Shown here: positions 9,601-17,729 of the stretch, in pieces
How positions within the stretch are numbered: position 1 is the stretch's first letter
How the letters are laid out: the number at the start of each line of letters is the position of its first letter
Assembly: GCF_000789235.1 (NCBI RefSeq)
Contig: NZ_KN525716.1
Location: 2,586,100 to 2,650,099 of the forward strand
Source: Wocania ichthyoenteri Th78
GTDB lineage: Bacteria; Bacteroidota; Bacteroidia; Flavobacteriales; Flavobacteriaceae
Length of the DNA stretch: 64,000 nucleotides
Direction of reading: 5' to 3'
The notes under the pieces: generated by a model
What the model saw: the letters and a program-made list of their open reading frames with translations, nothing else
Told to the model about the DNA's origin: nothing
Databases searched by the model: none
Position numbers and translations under genes: made by a program

Positions 9601-9960
9601 CCCTCCACTGGCATTAGCGGTTTTAGTAACATCTATAAATTTAAAATCTCCTTTATTAAGATAAAGTTTATTGGTAGTTGTGCAATTAACAAAATAGATA
9701 TCCACTAGACCATCATTATTAAAATCGGCTACAGAAACGCCACCGCCATTATAATAATACTCATAGAGCAATCCGTTGTTATATATATTCTCTTTAAGTT
9801 CATTTAGAAAAAAGATACCTGTCTTCTCAGGTGGTAAAACAGTAAAAAGTTCTTTAGCCTCTTCAATCTTTGAGGCGATTTGCTCATTTTTAGTAACACC
9901 ATCCTTTTTACAGGTGTACACTAATACTAAAACCAATATGTATAACGCCGTCTTTTTCAT
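6601..9960 (-). CDS. FG-GAP/VCBS repeat lipoprotein with ASPIC/UnbV domain
   Basis: Large lipoprotein (about 1119 residues) with lipobox Cys17. At least ten FG-GAP repeats carry calcium-binding D-x-N-x-D-G loops (for example DFNNDGLVDIYFVN), consistent with two beta-propellers. Between them, around residues 535-600, lies an ASPIC/UnbV segment (ALGARVELYSKSSTQT to SIKVVWSNNT), the arrangement of CRTAC1-like proteins. I choose the ATG rather than the TTG two codons upstream. It follows SusD by 84 bases and is the last gene of the sigma/FecR/SusC/SusD unit, so it is probably a surface-exposed accessory lipoprotein of that transporter that binds glycan or protein. No catalytic motif is visible. 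Confidence 0.88.
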   Translation of the reverse strand: MKKTALYILVLVLVYTCKKDGVTKNEQIASKIEEAKELFTVLPPEKTGIFFLNELKENIYNNGLLYEYYYNGGGVSVADFNNDGLVDIYFVNCTTTNKLYLNKGDFKFIDVTKTANASGGYGFGTGVTLVDINNDGLMDIYYSKSGKIKDENKRRNELLINTGIDPNGIPIFENQAKKYGLDIPNFTTQATFFDYDKDGDLDMFLLNHGIDVYDENKLKELLKKSSEHRGNRLYRNDNNTFVNVTEQANIINNMVGFGLGVAVADLNNDNWPDIYVSNDFSEKDYLYINNKDGSFKESSLEAFGHISNFSMGNDIADINNDGLLDIMVVDMMAEDNFSQKTSMSGMAPKKFYNNTKLGLHHQYMYNTLQLNNGVNKKTNTPMFSDIAQLSGVSSTDWSWAPLFFDMNNDGHKDLFISNGIKGDFRNNDFVNYRKAKQAEVIKNQKVERESYINDILSKMPSRKKENYFYVNNGDLTFKKAEIEQSPTNSNGAAYADFDNDGALDIVVNNSAGMSFIYKNNNTKNNYIKLKLKGTKHNVNALGARVELYSKSSTQTIENHFTRGFQSAMADAIHFGINQDPVIDSIKVVWSNNTFKVLKNVKPNQLLTISYNTNENTLVTKEKNQEFLFSDITDQLGLDFVHKENNFDDFKKETLLPHRMSQLGPALAVADVNGDGLDDFFVGGAKGYSSVLYLQNTSGKFIKDHKTFVLDKNYEDVGAVFFDADSDGDQDLYVISGGIENEPNSSNYKDRLYENKGKGRFVKNNSALPNITSSGLRVSPSDFDNDGDIDLFVGGRVKPGFYGRPTKSYLLENNSSNGTISFKDVTETVFPEMLSHTMVTASSWADIDNDGNTDLIVANEWGSIELYMYQTGAFVNKSEAYGLSNHVGWWSSIDVNDIDNDGDLDIVAGNLGTNYKYKATEDKPFYMFVNDFDENGTDDIVLGYSQENQVYPVRGRSCSSGQMPFIKKKFKTYNDFGAASIDDIYGEKLEEGESYKANYFSSAILRNEGGTFKFEAFENRAQLSSVNKVLIDDFNKDNTKDILLLGNLYGSEVETPRNDASYGTLLIGKNNNSYKILENHKVNLWANGDIKDAAFISIGSTKSILLARNNAKLLIIKIHQ

Positions 9961-10044
9961 TTCCAAATATTTTGTTTAAAATTAGAACCCATTTTAATAA
10001 ATTAAAATGGGTTCTAAAATACTTAGTTAAAATAAATATTTTTA

Positions 10045-11616
10045 CTAGTACCCACTATTATTAGGAAGTAAATTAGGGTTCTTATCTATTTCTCCTTGAG
10101 GAATAGGGAATAAATAATTAGCATCATCCCATGTTCTAGTTTCCCAAATTTCCTTTCCATCATCTATAAGGTCTCCGTTGGCATCCATATCAACCCTATA
10201 AATAGTTAACACTTCTGGATCTCCAGCAATGCCCCATCTTCTTATATCCCAAAAACGATGTTCTTCAAACGCCAATTCAATTCTTCGCTCATGCCTCACT
10301 TTTGTGCGTAATTCACTTTGTGACCCAACACTAATAAATGGCATATTTGCTCTATCTCTAACTACATTTATAGCATCAACGGCCAAACCTAAATCAGTAC
10401 CAGCCTCTATTAAAGCTTCTGCATAATTTAAGTACACTTCTGCAAGTCTCATATGAATCCAATGTTGCGTACCTGAATCGCCATGATTCCGATCCTCTTG
10501 TATCATTTTCTTCATTCCATACCCCGTTTTTGTCCAATCTCCACTAGTTTGGATACCTGCATTTCCACCTGGTCTAAATTCCCATGTTTGCCCTTTCCAA
10601 ACAGAACCGTCATATAAAATAGAAGCCTCAAACCTTGGATCTCTACCTGTATAAGGATTGCTAGCATCATAACCTGAACCAGCTTCAGAAGGTAATAAAC
10701 CAGTGGACTGCATTTCATACTGATCAATTAAGTTTTGTGTAGGGCCAGTTCCTCCCCAGCCACTAACAGCTGCACTTGCTTTAGGCGTATTAAATAGATT
10801 ACCCCAATGTCCTTTATCTGGATCGCTAAATTGTGTATCGAAAATCACTTCAGAAGCACCATCCTCTAAAAATACACTTTGGTAATCTGCATCTAATGTT
10901 CTAGAGGTATTGTCTAACACTTGCTTAGAAGCAATCGCAGATTCTGAAAATTTATTCTGATATAAAAGCACTCTTCCTTTTAAGGCCATAGCGGCATCCC
11001 AAGATCCTCTTGTTGATGTTGCCTCTTCAGCATTTACAAAAAATCCTGCTGCAGTATCTAGTTCAGATGTAATAAAATTTAATACGTTTTCTTTTGAATC
11101 TCTACTTACTAGTAAATCATCGTCTAATTCTTGTGCTACTGTTATTACAGGAACCTCTCCAAAGGTTTGCAACAATAAAGAATACCAAAAACCTCTTAAA
11201 AAATGCGCTTCTCCTTTTAGTCTATTATTTACTTCGTCTGTTCCTTCTAACTGGTCATAACTTTGAATAAAATTATTCAATCTTCTAATTTGAAAATAGG
11301 CATTTCCCCATAAGCCATTAAAAGGTGAATTGTTTGAAGTTATGTTCGCTTGGTTAAATAGTGTGTTTGAAGCTGGCCATGTATAAGAGTTCTCACCATC
11401 ATCTGATGCTGCATCTAACATATACCAACCTCTGGCAAACCCATGAGGAATACTACCATATACTCTGTTTAAATAGGCTTCTGCAAAAGCAGGGTCTGTA
11501 AAAACCACATCAGATGAAATTGCATCCTGCGGAGCAAGATCAATAGAATCTTTTGTACATGCAAATTGCAGTATAATAAATGAGCCTATAAAAATTAATT
11601 TTTTTATGTTTTTCAT
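10045..11616 (-). CDS. RagB/SusD-family nutrient-uptake lipoprotein
   Basis: Surface lipoprotein of the SusD family (523 residues, lipobox Cys20 in LQFACTKD), which caps the SusC channel and captures ligand. Typical family features are the N-terminal TPR-like helices (FLRGFWYSLLLQTFGEVPVI) and the C-terminal SusD domain with RLAEVYLNYAEALIEAG and RRIELAFEEHRFWDIRRWG. It lies 11 bases downstream of the STN-type SusC and upstream of the FG-GAP/ASPIC lipoprotein, so the three should be translated from one mRNA. The ligand cannot be read from the sequence; no glycoside hydrolase, lyase or sulfatase adjoins the unit. Confidence 0.95.
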   Translation of the reverse strand: MKNIKKLIFIGSFIILQFACTKDSIDLAPQDAISSDVVFTDPAFAEAYLNRVYGSIPHGFARGWYMLDAASDDGENSYTWPASNTLFNQANITSNNSPFNGLWGNAYFQIRRLNNFIQSYDQLEGTDEVNNRLKGEAHFLRGFWYSLLLQTFGEVPVITVAQELDDDLLVSRDSKENVLNFITSELDTAAGFFVNAEEATSTRGSWDAAMALKGRVLLYQNKFSESAIASKQVLDNTSRTLDADYQSVFLEDGASEVIFDTQFSDPDKGHWGNLFNTPKASAAVSGWGGTGPTQNLIDQYEMQSTGLLPSEAGSGYDASNPYTGRDPRFEASILYDGSVWKGQTWEFRPGGNAGIQTSGDWTKTGYGMKKMIQEDRNHGDSGTQHWIHMRLAEVYLNYAEALIEAGTDLGLAVDAINVVRDRANMPFISVGSQSELRTKVRHERRIELAFEEHRFWDIRRWGIAGDPEVLTIYRVDMDANGDLIDDGKEIWETRTWDDANYLFPIPQGEIDKNPNLLPNNSGY

Positions 11617-11627
11617 AATTATTTTTT

Positions 11628-14600
11628 TTAAAATTCTAGATTAATCCCTAAGTTAAATACTTTTTGTTGTGGATAAAACCAACCACGTTGGTTAGGGTTT
11701 TCTGGGTCTAAGTGCTTAATTTTAGACCATGTTACTAAATTCCTTCCATTAAAGTAAACTCTTAATCTATTTACACCTATTTTATTTACAATTTTCTCTG
11801 GCAGTGTATATCCTATCTCTACATTTTTGAAACGTATGTAATCTCCTGTTTCTAACCAGTAAGAAGAGGTGCGTTCATTCACGGCATTGTTATTAAGTGT
11901 TATTCTAGGATACGTAGCATTAGTATTAATAACATTACCATCTGCTCCAATTTGAGCACGATCTAAATGTTTTCCAAATACTTTTCCTCCATTAAAAAAT
12001 GCCCAAGAAGCTTCATTAGATAAATACATATCAAAATTAGCAGCGCCTTGAAACAATGCAGAAAAGTCAAATTGTTTATAGGTAAATCCTAAGTTTAAAC
12101 CAAAGGTTATCTCTGGCACATTACCTTTACCCATTATGGTTCTGTCATCATTATCTACCTTACCATCACCAGTTATATCTCTATATCTAATATCACCAGG
12201 TTGCGGGTTTTGCGTTTGGTATATACCCTCTGGTGCAGCTGCATTTAGGTCATCTATTTCTTGTTGCGTTAAAAACAATCCATCTGCTATAAAGCCAATA
12301 CGACTTCCTGCTTGTATTTGTCTTCCTGTTCGTCTTCTTAATGGGTCAACATCTTCCGATTCAGCTATATCTATGACCTTATTTTTAGCTTGACTAAAAT
12401 TAAAATCTACAAAATAGTTAAAATCTTTACCATTTCCTTTATGACTTAATACAATCTCATAACCTTTGTTATCAACCACACCAATGTTTTCAAAAGGCAA
12501 TGAAGCTCCAAAAGTATCAGGAACTTGTAAAGAACGTGTTGTTAAAATATCTGATGTTCTTTTAGAATAAATATCGGTTTCAATAGTTAAGGCATTTTTC
12601 CATAAGCCTAGTTCTATACCAAAGTTATAGGTCTTTGCTTTTTCCCAAGTAGTTCCTGCATCAGGCAAACCACTACTCTGTATTGATGGTACTACTGTAG
12701 AATTATCAATAAAGGGACCACCAAACTCGAAAAATTCTAAATATCTAAAAGGTCCAACACCTACATCACTTCCTAACTCACCATAAGAAAACCTGAATTT
12801 TAAGTTACTAATGGTACTAGAATCTTGTAAAAAATCTTCTTCAGAAACTCTCCATGCAGCAGAATATGAAGGGAAGAAATCAAATTTAGCATCGTTGCTA
12901 AATTTATACGAGCCATCATATCTTCCGTTAAACTCAAAGAGGTATTTATTGTCGTAAGCATATGTAAATCTTCCAGCGTAACCTAAAATTGCAGTTTCTC
13001 CTATACTATTTGAAAGACTTCTAGTTTCAGCATCTCCAGCTTTAAAAAATGGAACAGATGTTCCTAAAATATTACTTATACCTCCACTCATAAAATTATC
13101 TTGAGTAAACGTTCTTGAATAAATCAATTTCGCTCCAAAATCATGCTTATCATAAGTTTTATTATAACCCAAAATAGCTTCAGTTACTAATTTATGTCCT
13201 TGACTTTGAGATTCACTTAAAGAAGGCGTTTCACCTCGATTACTAGGAGTGCTTAATCCAAAGGTGCCATCACCAGTATTAAAAGTTGTATAAGTTCTTG
13301 GTACACTAAATGATTTATTTCTATATGTAGATCTATCATAAGCTACTTGTGTAATTAAATTTAAACCTTCTAAGAAAGGGAAATCTATTTTCAATGCAAT
13401 TTTAGATTGAAAATCAAAATTTTGAGTTTGAGAAGAGCCACTATCAAAAAATGGCTGTTGGCTAAATTGAGAATAGCCTCCATTAGAATATTGATTAACT
13501 TCTGTTGGTGGTGTTCTCATCAAATTTGAAAAAATGGTTCCAGCTGATGTTCCTGGTCTATTTCTAGTTTCTAAACTTCCACTAAAATCTGTCGTTAAGT
13601 TTATAGTCTCACTAATTTTGATATCTAAATTTGATCTAAAATTAAAACGGTCAAAATCATTATTATCAAATAAGGCATCTTGATATAAGTAACCTAAAGA
13701 TGTAAAATAATTAACAGTACCTTCTTTATCACTACCACTAGCAGAAATGTCTATAGATTGCATTAAAGAATTAGGTTTTAAAGTCTCATCGATCCAATCT
13801 GTATTTGGATGTGTATCTGGGCTTGTTCCATCTAAATACTTTTGCAAATCTGCATCCGTATATGCAGCAGACACACCATCATTTGCATTTGCTTCATTTA
13901 ATAATAAAGCATAGTTATAAGAGTCTAAAAAATCTGGTGTTCTAGTTGGCGTTTGTATACCAGAGTATAGATTAACACTAAGTGTTGCTTTTCCCTTACC
14001 TCTTTTGGTAGTAATTAACACTACTCCATTTGCTGCTCGCATACCATAAATTGCAGAAGCTGCAGCATCTTTAAGTACACTAATGCTTTCAATATCATTG
14101 GCATTAACATTATTTAAAGATCGAGGGATACCATCTACCAAAATTAAAGGTGAATTTCCGTTTAAGGAACTAAGCCCTCTAATTCTAATCGTTGATGCAT
14201 CACTTCCAGGTTCTCCAGAGCTTTGAATTGTTACTACTCCAGCCAATCGTCCAGTTAAAGCACTACTCACATTTGCTGTACTATTCTTAACAATGTCGTC
14301 TGATTTAATAGTTGAAATAGACCCTGTAAGATTTACCTTTTTTTGAGTTCCATAGCCAACTATTACAACTTCATCTAATTCAGATGTGTTTTCTACCAGT
14401 GTTACATTAACAACCGTTTGATTATTTACAGGTATCTCTTGAGTTGAAAATCCTACAAAAGAAAAAACTAAAGTATCGTCAGAGCTTTCTAAGTTTAAAG
14501 AATAGTCTCCGTCAAAATCTGTAGAAGTTCCTTTAGAAGTTCCTTTAATTAATATAGTTACTCCGGGTAAAGGGTCTCCGTTTCCATCAACAACTTTACC

Positions 14601-15068
14601 TGTAATTTTAGTTTGTAATATGGATTTAATATACTCATTTACCATTTTTGGAGTTAGTGACGAAGTAATCGTAGTATCTGATTTTTCAAGCAGACGTTGA
14701 ATTTTTAATTTCAACTCTGGTTTATCTTTTGGAAACAGTATTATTTGATTTCGTATAAAACTATAATCTATATTTGTATTATTAAATAATAGATTTAATA
14801 CATCATCAATTTTGATGTCTTCAACTGTTAAAGATTTCTTTAAGCCTACATTTACAACACTGCTATTGTAAAAAAAACTAAAATTACTTTTGTTTTCAAT
14901 TTCTGTAAGAATCCTTTTGATTTTTACATTTTCTGCATTTAACGTAATGTTTTGCGAATAACCTTCAAACGCAAAAATTTTGGTAAACGTAATGCAGAGT
15001 AAGACTAAATAAATTTTCATAATCCTGAGAATAGGGATTTTTGAAAAAAAGAGTTGCTTTTTTTTCAT
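11628..15068 (-). CDS. SusC/RagA TonB-dependent transporter with N-terminal STN signalling domain
   Basis: Outer-membrane TonB-dependent transporter, 1146 residues. In order: signal peptide, with a second Met at residue 17 as alternative start; an STN domain (about 40-113), which contacts a FecR anti-sigma factor; a carboxypeptidase-like regulatory domain (about 154-228, with GKVVDGNGDPLPGVTI and DFDGDY); a TonB-box/plug start (DEVVIVGYGTQKK, 232-244); and the beta barrel, ending NLGINLEF. The STN domain together with the adjacent fecR and ECF sigma genes marks a transducing transporter: ligand uptake is sensed and relayed to the sigma factor. It lies 73 bases after fecR, with a hairpin at the junction. 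Confidence 0.96.
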   Translation of the reverse strand: MKKKQLFFSKIPILRIMKIYLVLLCITFTKIFAFEGYSQNITLNAENVKIKRILTEIENKSNFSFFYNSSVVNVGLKKSLTVEDIKIDDVLNLLFNNTNIDYSFIRNQIILFPKDKPELKLKIQRLLEKSDTTITSSLTPKMVNEYIKSILQTKITGKVVDGNGDPLPGVTILIKGTSKGTSTDFDGDYSLNLESSDDTLVFSFVGFSTQEIPVNNQTVVNVTLVENTSELDEVVIVGYGTQKKVNLTGSISTIKSDDIVKNSTANVSSALTGRLAGVVTIQSSGEPGSDASTIRIRGLSSLNGNSPLILVDGIPRSLNNVNANDIESISVLKDAAASAIYGMRAANGVVLITTKRGKGKATLSVNLYSGIQTPTRTPDFLDSYNYALLLNEANANDGVSAAYTDADLQKYLDGTSPDTHPNTDWIDETLKPNSLMQSIDISASGSDKEGTVNYFTSLGYLYQDALFDNNDFDRFNFRSNLDIKISETINLTTDFSGSLETRNRPGTSAGTIFSNLMRTPPTEVNQYSNGGYSQFSQQPFFDSGSSQTQNFDFQSKIALKIDFPFLEGLNLITQVAYDRSTYRNKSFSVPRTYTTFNTGDGTFGLSTPSNRGETPSLSESQSQGHKLVTEAILGYNKTYDKHDFGAKLIYSRTFTQDNFMSGGISNILGTSVPFFKAGDAETRSLSNSIGETAILGYAGRFTYAYDNKYLFEFNGRYDGSYKFSNDAKFDFFPSYSAAWRVSEEDFLQDSSTISNLKFRFSYGELGSDVGVGPFRYLEFFEFGGPFIDNSTVVPSIQSSGLPDAGTTWEKAKTYNFGIELGLWKNALTIETDIYSKRTSDILTTRSLQVPDTFGASLPFENIGVVDNKGYEIVLSHKGNGKDFNYFVDFNFSQAKNKVIDIAESEDVDPLRRRTGRQIQAGSRIGFIADGLFLTQQEIDDLNAAAPEGIYQTQNPQPGDIRYRDITGDGKVDNDDRTIMGKGNVPEITFGLNLGFTYKQFDFSALFQGAANFDMYLSNEASWAFFNGGKVFGKHLDRAQIGADGNVINTNATYPRITLNNNAVNERTSSYWLETGDYIRFKNVEIGYTLPEKIVNKIGVNRLRVYFNGRNLVTWSKIKHLDPENPNQRGWFYPQQKVFNLGINLEF

Positions 15069-15121
15069 ACTTTTGTTTGGTTTTAATTGTTAATACTATC
15101 GTTGTGTTAATTAATTAGCTT

Positions 15122-15149
15122 AAGGGTAGGTGCTGTAACACTTACCCTT
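15122..15149 (-). other. RNA hairpin at the fecR/susC junction
   Basis: An 11-bp stem (one G-U pair) with a six-base loop overlaps the fecR stop codon and lies before susC. On the minus strand the arms are AAGGGTAAGTG and CACCTACCCTT. No U-run follows on the coding strand, so it is not a canonical terminator. It could stabilise the 3' end of a processed sigma-fecR message or uncouple fecR from susC expression. Confidence 0.5.
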
Positions 15150-16110
15150 TTATTTTTGTTAATTTTATAATATCTCCTTGTATTGAATAGGTTATTGGTG
15201 ATGATACTTCAAATAATGCTAAAATTTGATAGATATTTAAATTATCAAACTCGCCTTTATATTTGTAATCAAGTATTTCTTTAGACGTTACATTAAATTT
15301 CAAATTATAACTTCTCTCAAGGTCTTTAATAACTTGCCGCATTGGCGTATCGTTATAGATTAATTTTCCTTCTTTCCATGATGTAAAGTTTTTAGTGTTA
15401 ACTTTTTCTACAATCATCTTGTCTTCCTTCTTTATATAAGTCGCTTTTTGTGAAGGAGATAACTCTACTACAGTATTTTTGTTTTCCTCAATAACTTTTA
15501 CTTTTCCTGTTACTAATGTGGTTTCTATATTTTTATCTTCTGAATAGGATTTGATATTGAAAGATGTTCCTAACACTTTTATTTTCATTCCATTGTCTGT
15601 TGTAACTATAAAAGGTTTTTTTTCGTTTTTAGTAACCTCAAAGAAAGCTTCTCCTTTTATAGTAACCTCTCTTGTATCTCCGCTAAAATGCTTTGGATAG
15701 GATAGAACACTGTTTGAGTTTAACACTACTTTTGTACTGTCTTCTAATATAATTTCTTTTTTTTCAGCTCTTTGCGTAGTTATTAGTATTAATGAATTAC
15801 TAACAATTGTGCTAGTGTTATTGTTAGCTAAATCATTATTTAACACATGCCATGTTAAGATAGACGATGTTAATATTACTATTAAAACAGCAGCATATTT
15901 ATAGGTGTTTTTAAGATTCCTTTTTTTATTTGCTATAAAAATAGACGTTGTGTTTTTGCTTTCCCTTAAATTTTTGGCAACATACTTAGCTTTAAGTATT
16001 TCATATTGCTTCCTTTTTTTAGGATTATTAAATAACCAATCAACGACCTCTCTTTCTTCTTCGGAAGAAAGCTGACCCTTAATAAGTTTTAAAATGTTTT
16101 TATTATTCAT
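15142..16110 (-). CDS. FecR-family anti-sigma factor (DUF4974 C-terminus)
   Basis: Inner-membrane anti-sigma/sigma-regulator protein of 322 residues. The N-terminal cytoplasmic part (ILKLIKGQLSSEEEREVVDW) binds the sigma factor. One membrane segment follows (about residues 73-90, AVLIVILTSSILTWHVL). The periplasmic FecR domain contains TTQRAEKKEIILEDSTKVVL and GEAFFEVTKNEKKPFIV, and the end matches DUF4974 (YNDTPMRQVIKDLERSYNL), which interacts with the STN domain of the partner SusC. It lies 68 bases downstream of the sigma factor gene and upstream of susC, the standard order for Bacteroidetes trans-envelope signalling. Confidence 0.93.
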   Translation of the reverse strand: MNNKNILKLIKGQLSSEEEREVVDWLFNNPKKRKQYEILKAKYVAKNLRESKNTTSIFIANKKRNLKNTYKYAAVLIVILTSSILTWHVLNNDLANNNTSTIVSNSLILITTQRAEKKEIILEDSTKVVLNSNSVLSYPKHFSGDTREVTIKGEAFFEVTKNEKKPFIVTTDNGMKIKVLGTSFNIKSYSEDKNIETTLVTGKVKVIEENKNTVVELSPSQKATYIKKEDKMIVEKVNTKNFTSWKEGKLIYNDTPMRQVIKDLERSYNLKFNVTSKEILDYKYKGEFDNLNIYQILALFEVSSPITYSIQGDIIKLTKIKG

Positions 16111-16178
16111 TAATAGCTACCTTATACATATAATACGTATAAAAACTAAAGTATCCCCTATTTGTATTTAGAAAGAAA

Positions 16179-16769
16179 TTAAAAAAAAGACAAATAATCT
16201 CTTAAGGAGAGTTTTAAATGCTTGATAGCCTTAGATATATGGTTTTCTACGGTTTTAGTAGATATATTAAGTTCTGATGAAATTTGCTTGTGTTTTAACC
16301 CTTCAAATCTACTTTTTATAAAAACAAGTCGACATTTTTCAGGAAGTAATTGTACACTTTCATTAATTAATGCAATAAGCTCATTCTCAATTATTGTAGA
16401 AGCTGTATTATTTGTTAAAGCATGGAAGTTTAGTAAGTTTTTTTGTTGAAGAGAGTTTGTTTCTAATGCCAGTGCATGCCTTTTACTTCGTAAAAAATCA
16501 AGACATGTGTTTCTTGTTATTCTAAATAAATAACCAGTAACATTTTTATTTGTATCTATTTGGTCTACTTTATCCCAAACTTTCATAAAAACATCTTGCA
16601 TCACCTCTTCTGCATCCTCATTTGTTGGGACATATTGCTGAACTATATGCAGCAGTAGAGAGTAATGTAAATTGTATAATAAATCAAAAAGATCCTTCTT
16701 ACTTGATTGATTTAGAGGGATAGGTTTTTTTTGTTCTTTCTTGATAATGCAATTAATTAATTTGGGCAA
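16179..16769 (-). CDS. ECF RNA polymerase sigma-70 factor, Bacteroidetes FecI type
   Basis: Extracytoplasmic-function sigma factor, about 196 residues. Region 2 contains LHIVQQYVPTNEDAEEVMQD and the promoter-melting stretch VTGYLFRITRNTCLDFLRSK. Region 4 contains LPEKCRLVFIKSRFEGLKHK and the recognition helix with ISTKTVENHISKAIKHL. No ATG lies upstream of region 2 in this frame: the first ATG codes for Met57. Initiation therefore probably uses the TTG at the stated 5' end; the frame opens only a few codons earlier. It should activate the susC/susD/FG-GAP genes once FecR and the STN-type SusC release it. Confidence 0.92.
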   Translation of the reverse strand: MPKLINCIIKKEQKKPIPLNQSSKKDLFDLLYNLHYSLLLHIVQQYVPTNEDAEEVMQDVFMKVWDKVDQIDTNKNVTGYLFRITRNTCLDFLRSKRHALALETNSLQQKNLLNFHALTNNTASTIIENELIALINESVQLLPEKCRLVFIKSRFEGLKHKQISSELNISTKTVENHISKAIKHLKLSLRDYLSFF

Positions 16770-16923
16770 TTTAAGAAATATTTAACTATTTGATAATTAT
16801 TAATGATTTTTTTTATTACAAGGTCACGGATTTACTAGATTAAGGATTTAACTATTAATATTAAAACTAGACCTAAAATACTTGTTTGCTGATAACGATT
16901 CTTATAATTTTACCATAAAATTC

Positions 16924-16953
16924 TTGAATAATATCAATTCCTTATTAAATTTA
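16924..16953 (+). promoter_or_regulatory. Probable promoter of the DUF2807 gene
   Basis: TTG (16924-16926) is followed after a 19-base spacer by TAAATTTA (16946-16953), one mismatch from the Bacteroidetes TAnnTTTG element. The predicted start of transcription near 16960 would give a leader of about 25 bases. The rest of this 213-base divergent region, shared with the sigma factor gene, holds nothing else I can name. Confidence 0.45.
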
Positions 16954-16982
16954 AGAAGAACACTTGAAACAAGAGAAGTAAG

Positions 16983-17729
16983 ATGAAAAAAGTAATTTAC
17001 ATAATTATTTTAAGTATAAGTATAGCTTGTAATAGTGAGGATGCTAGTAATTGTTTCCAAAAAACAGGACGCCTTATTCAACAAGAAATACCTGTTGATA
17101 CCTTTGATAAAATATTTGTTAATAGAGATATTGAATTAATAATTAAAGACGGCGACATCCAAAAAGTAATTATAGAAACTGGAGAAAATTTATTAAATGA
17201 TATTACTGCTATTGTTGTAGATGGTAAATTAACACTTACTGATAATAACAGTTGTAATTATGTACGTGATTATGGTATAACCAAAGTACATGTAACATCT
17301 CCAAATATAACAGAAATAAGAAGTTCAACACAATATGATGTTAAATCGGATGGTGTTTTAACCTATCCAAGTTTAACAATTTTGTCAGAAGATTTTAATG
17401 CACCAGATACTTTTACCAACGGAAATTTTAGACTTCAAATAGACAATAACGCCTTCGCATTAGTTTTTAATAATTTATCGAATTGCTTTATTTCGGGTAA
17501 AACGAACAACTTGAATATTACATTTGCAGCAGGAACATCGCGATTTGAAGGACGAGATTTAGTGGTACAAAATATTCAGTTATGGAATAGAAGTTCTAAC
17601 GATATGATTGTAAATCCACAACAAGCAATAAGAGGAAAAATATCAGGTACGGGCAATGTCATTGCGGTAAACAAACCTGTAGTTATTGAAGTGGAAGAAG
17701 TTTATAAAGGACGTTTAATTTTCGAATAA
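16983..17729 (+). CDS. DUF2807 (head GIN) domain lipoprotein
   Basis: Putative lipoprotein of 248 residues (lipobox Cys16 in SISIACNSED). It is made of repeating short beta strands typical of the DUF2807/GIN right-handed beta-helix family: DTFDKIFVNRDIELIIKDG, ITKVHVTSPNITEIRSS, LNITFAAGTSRFEG. Such proteins are common at the Bacteroidetes cell surface; their molecular role is unknown and they may be adhesin-like. It is divergent from the sigma factor gene. Its last 15 bases overlap the 3' end of ackA on the opposite strand. Confidence 0.85.
   Translation: MKKVIYIIILSISIACNSEDASNCFQKTGRLIQQEIPVDTFDKIFVNRDIELIIKDGDIQKVIIETGENLLNDITAIVVDGKLTLTDNNSCNYVRDYGITKVHVTSPNITEIRSSTQYDVKSDGVLTYPSLTILSEDFNAPDTFTNGNFRLQIDNNAFALVFNNLSNCFISGKTNNLNITFAAGTSRFEGRDLVVQNIQLWNRSSNDMIVNPQQAIRGKISGTGNVIAVNKPVVIEVEEVYKGRLIFE

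Noticed and set aside
9961-9966. TTG start of the FG-GAP gene
   Set aside because: The ATG two codons later directly begins a normal lipoprotein signal peptide.
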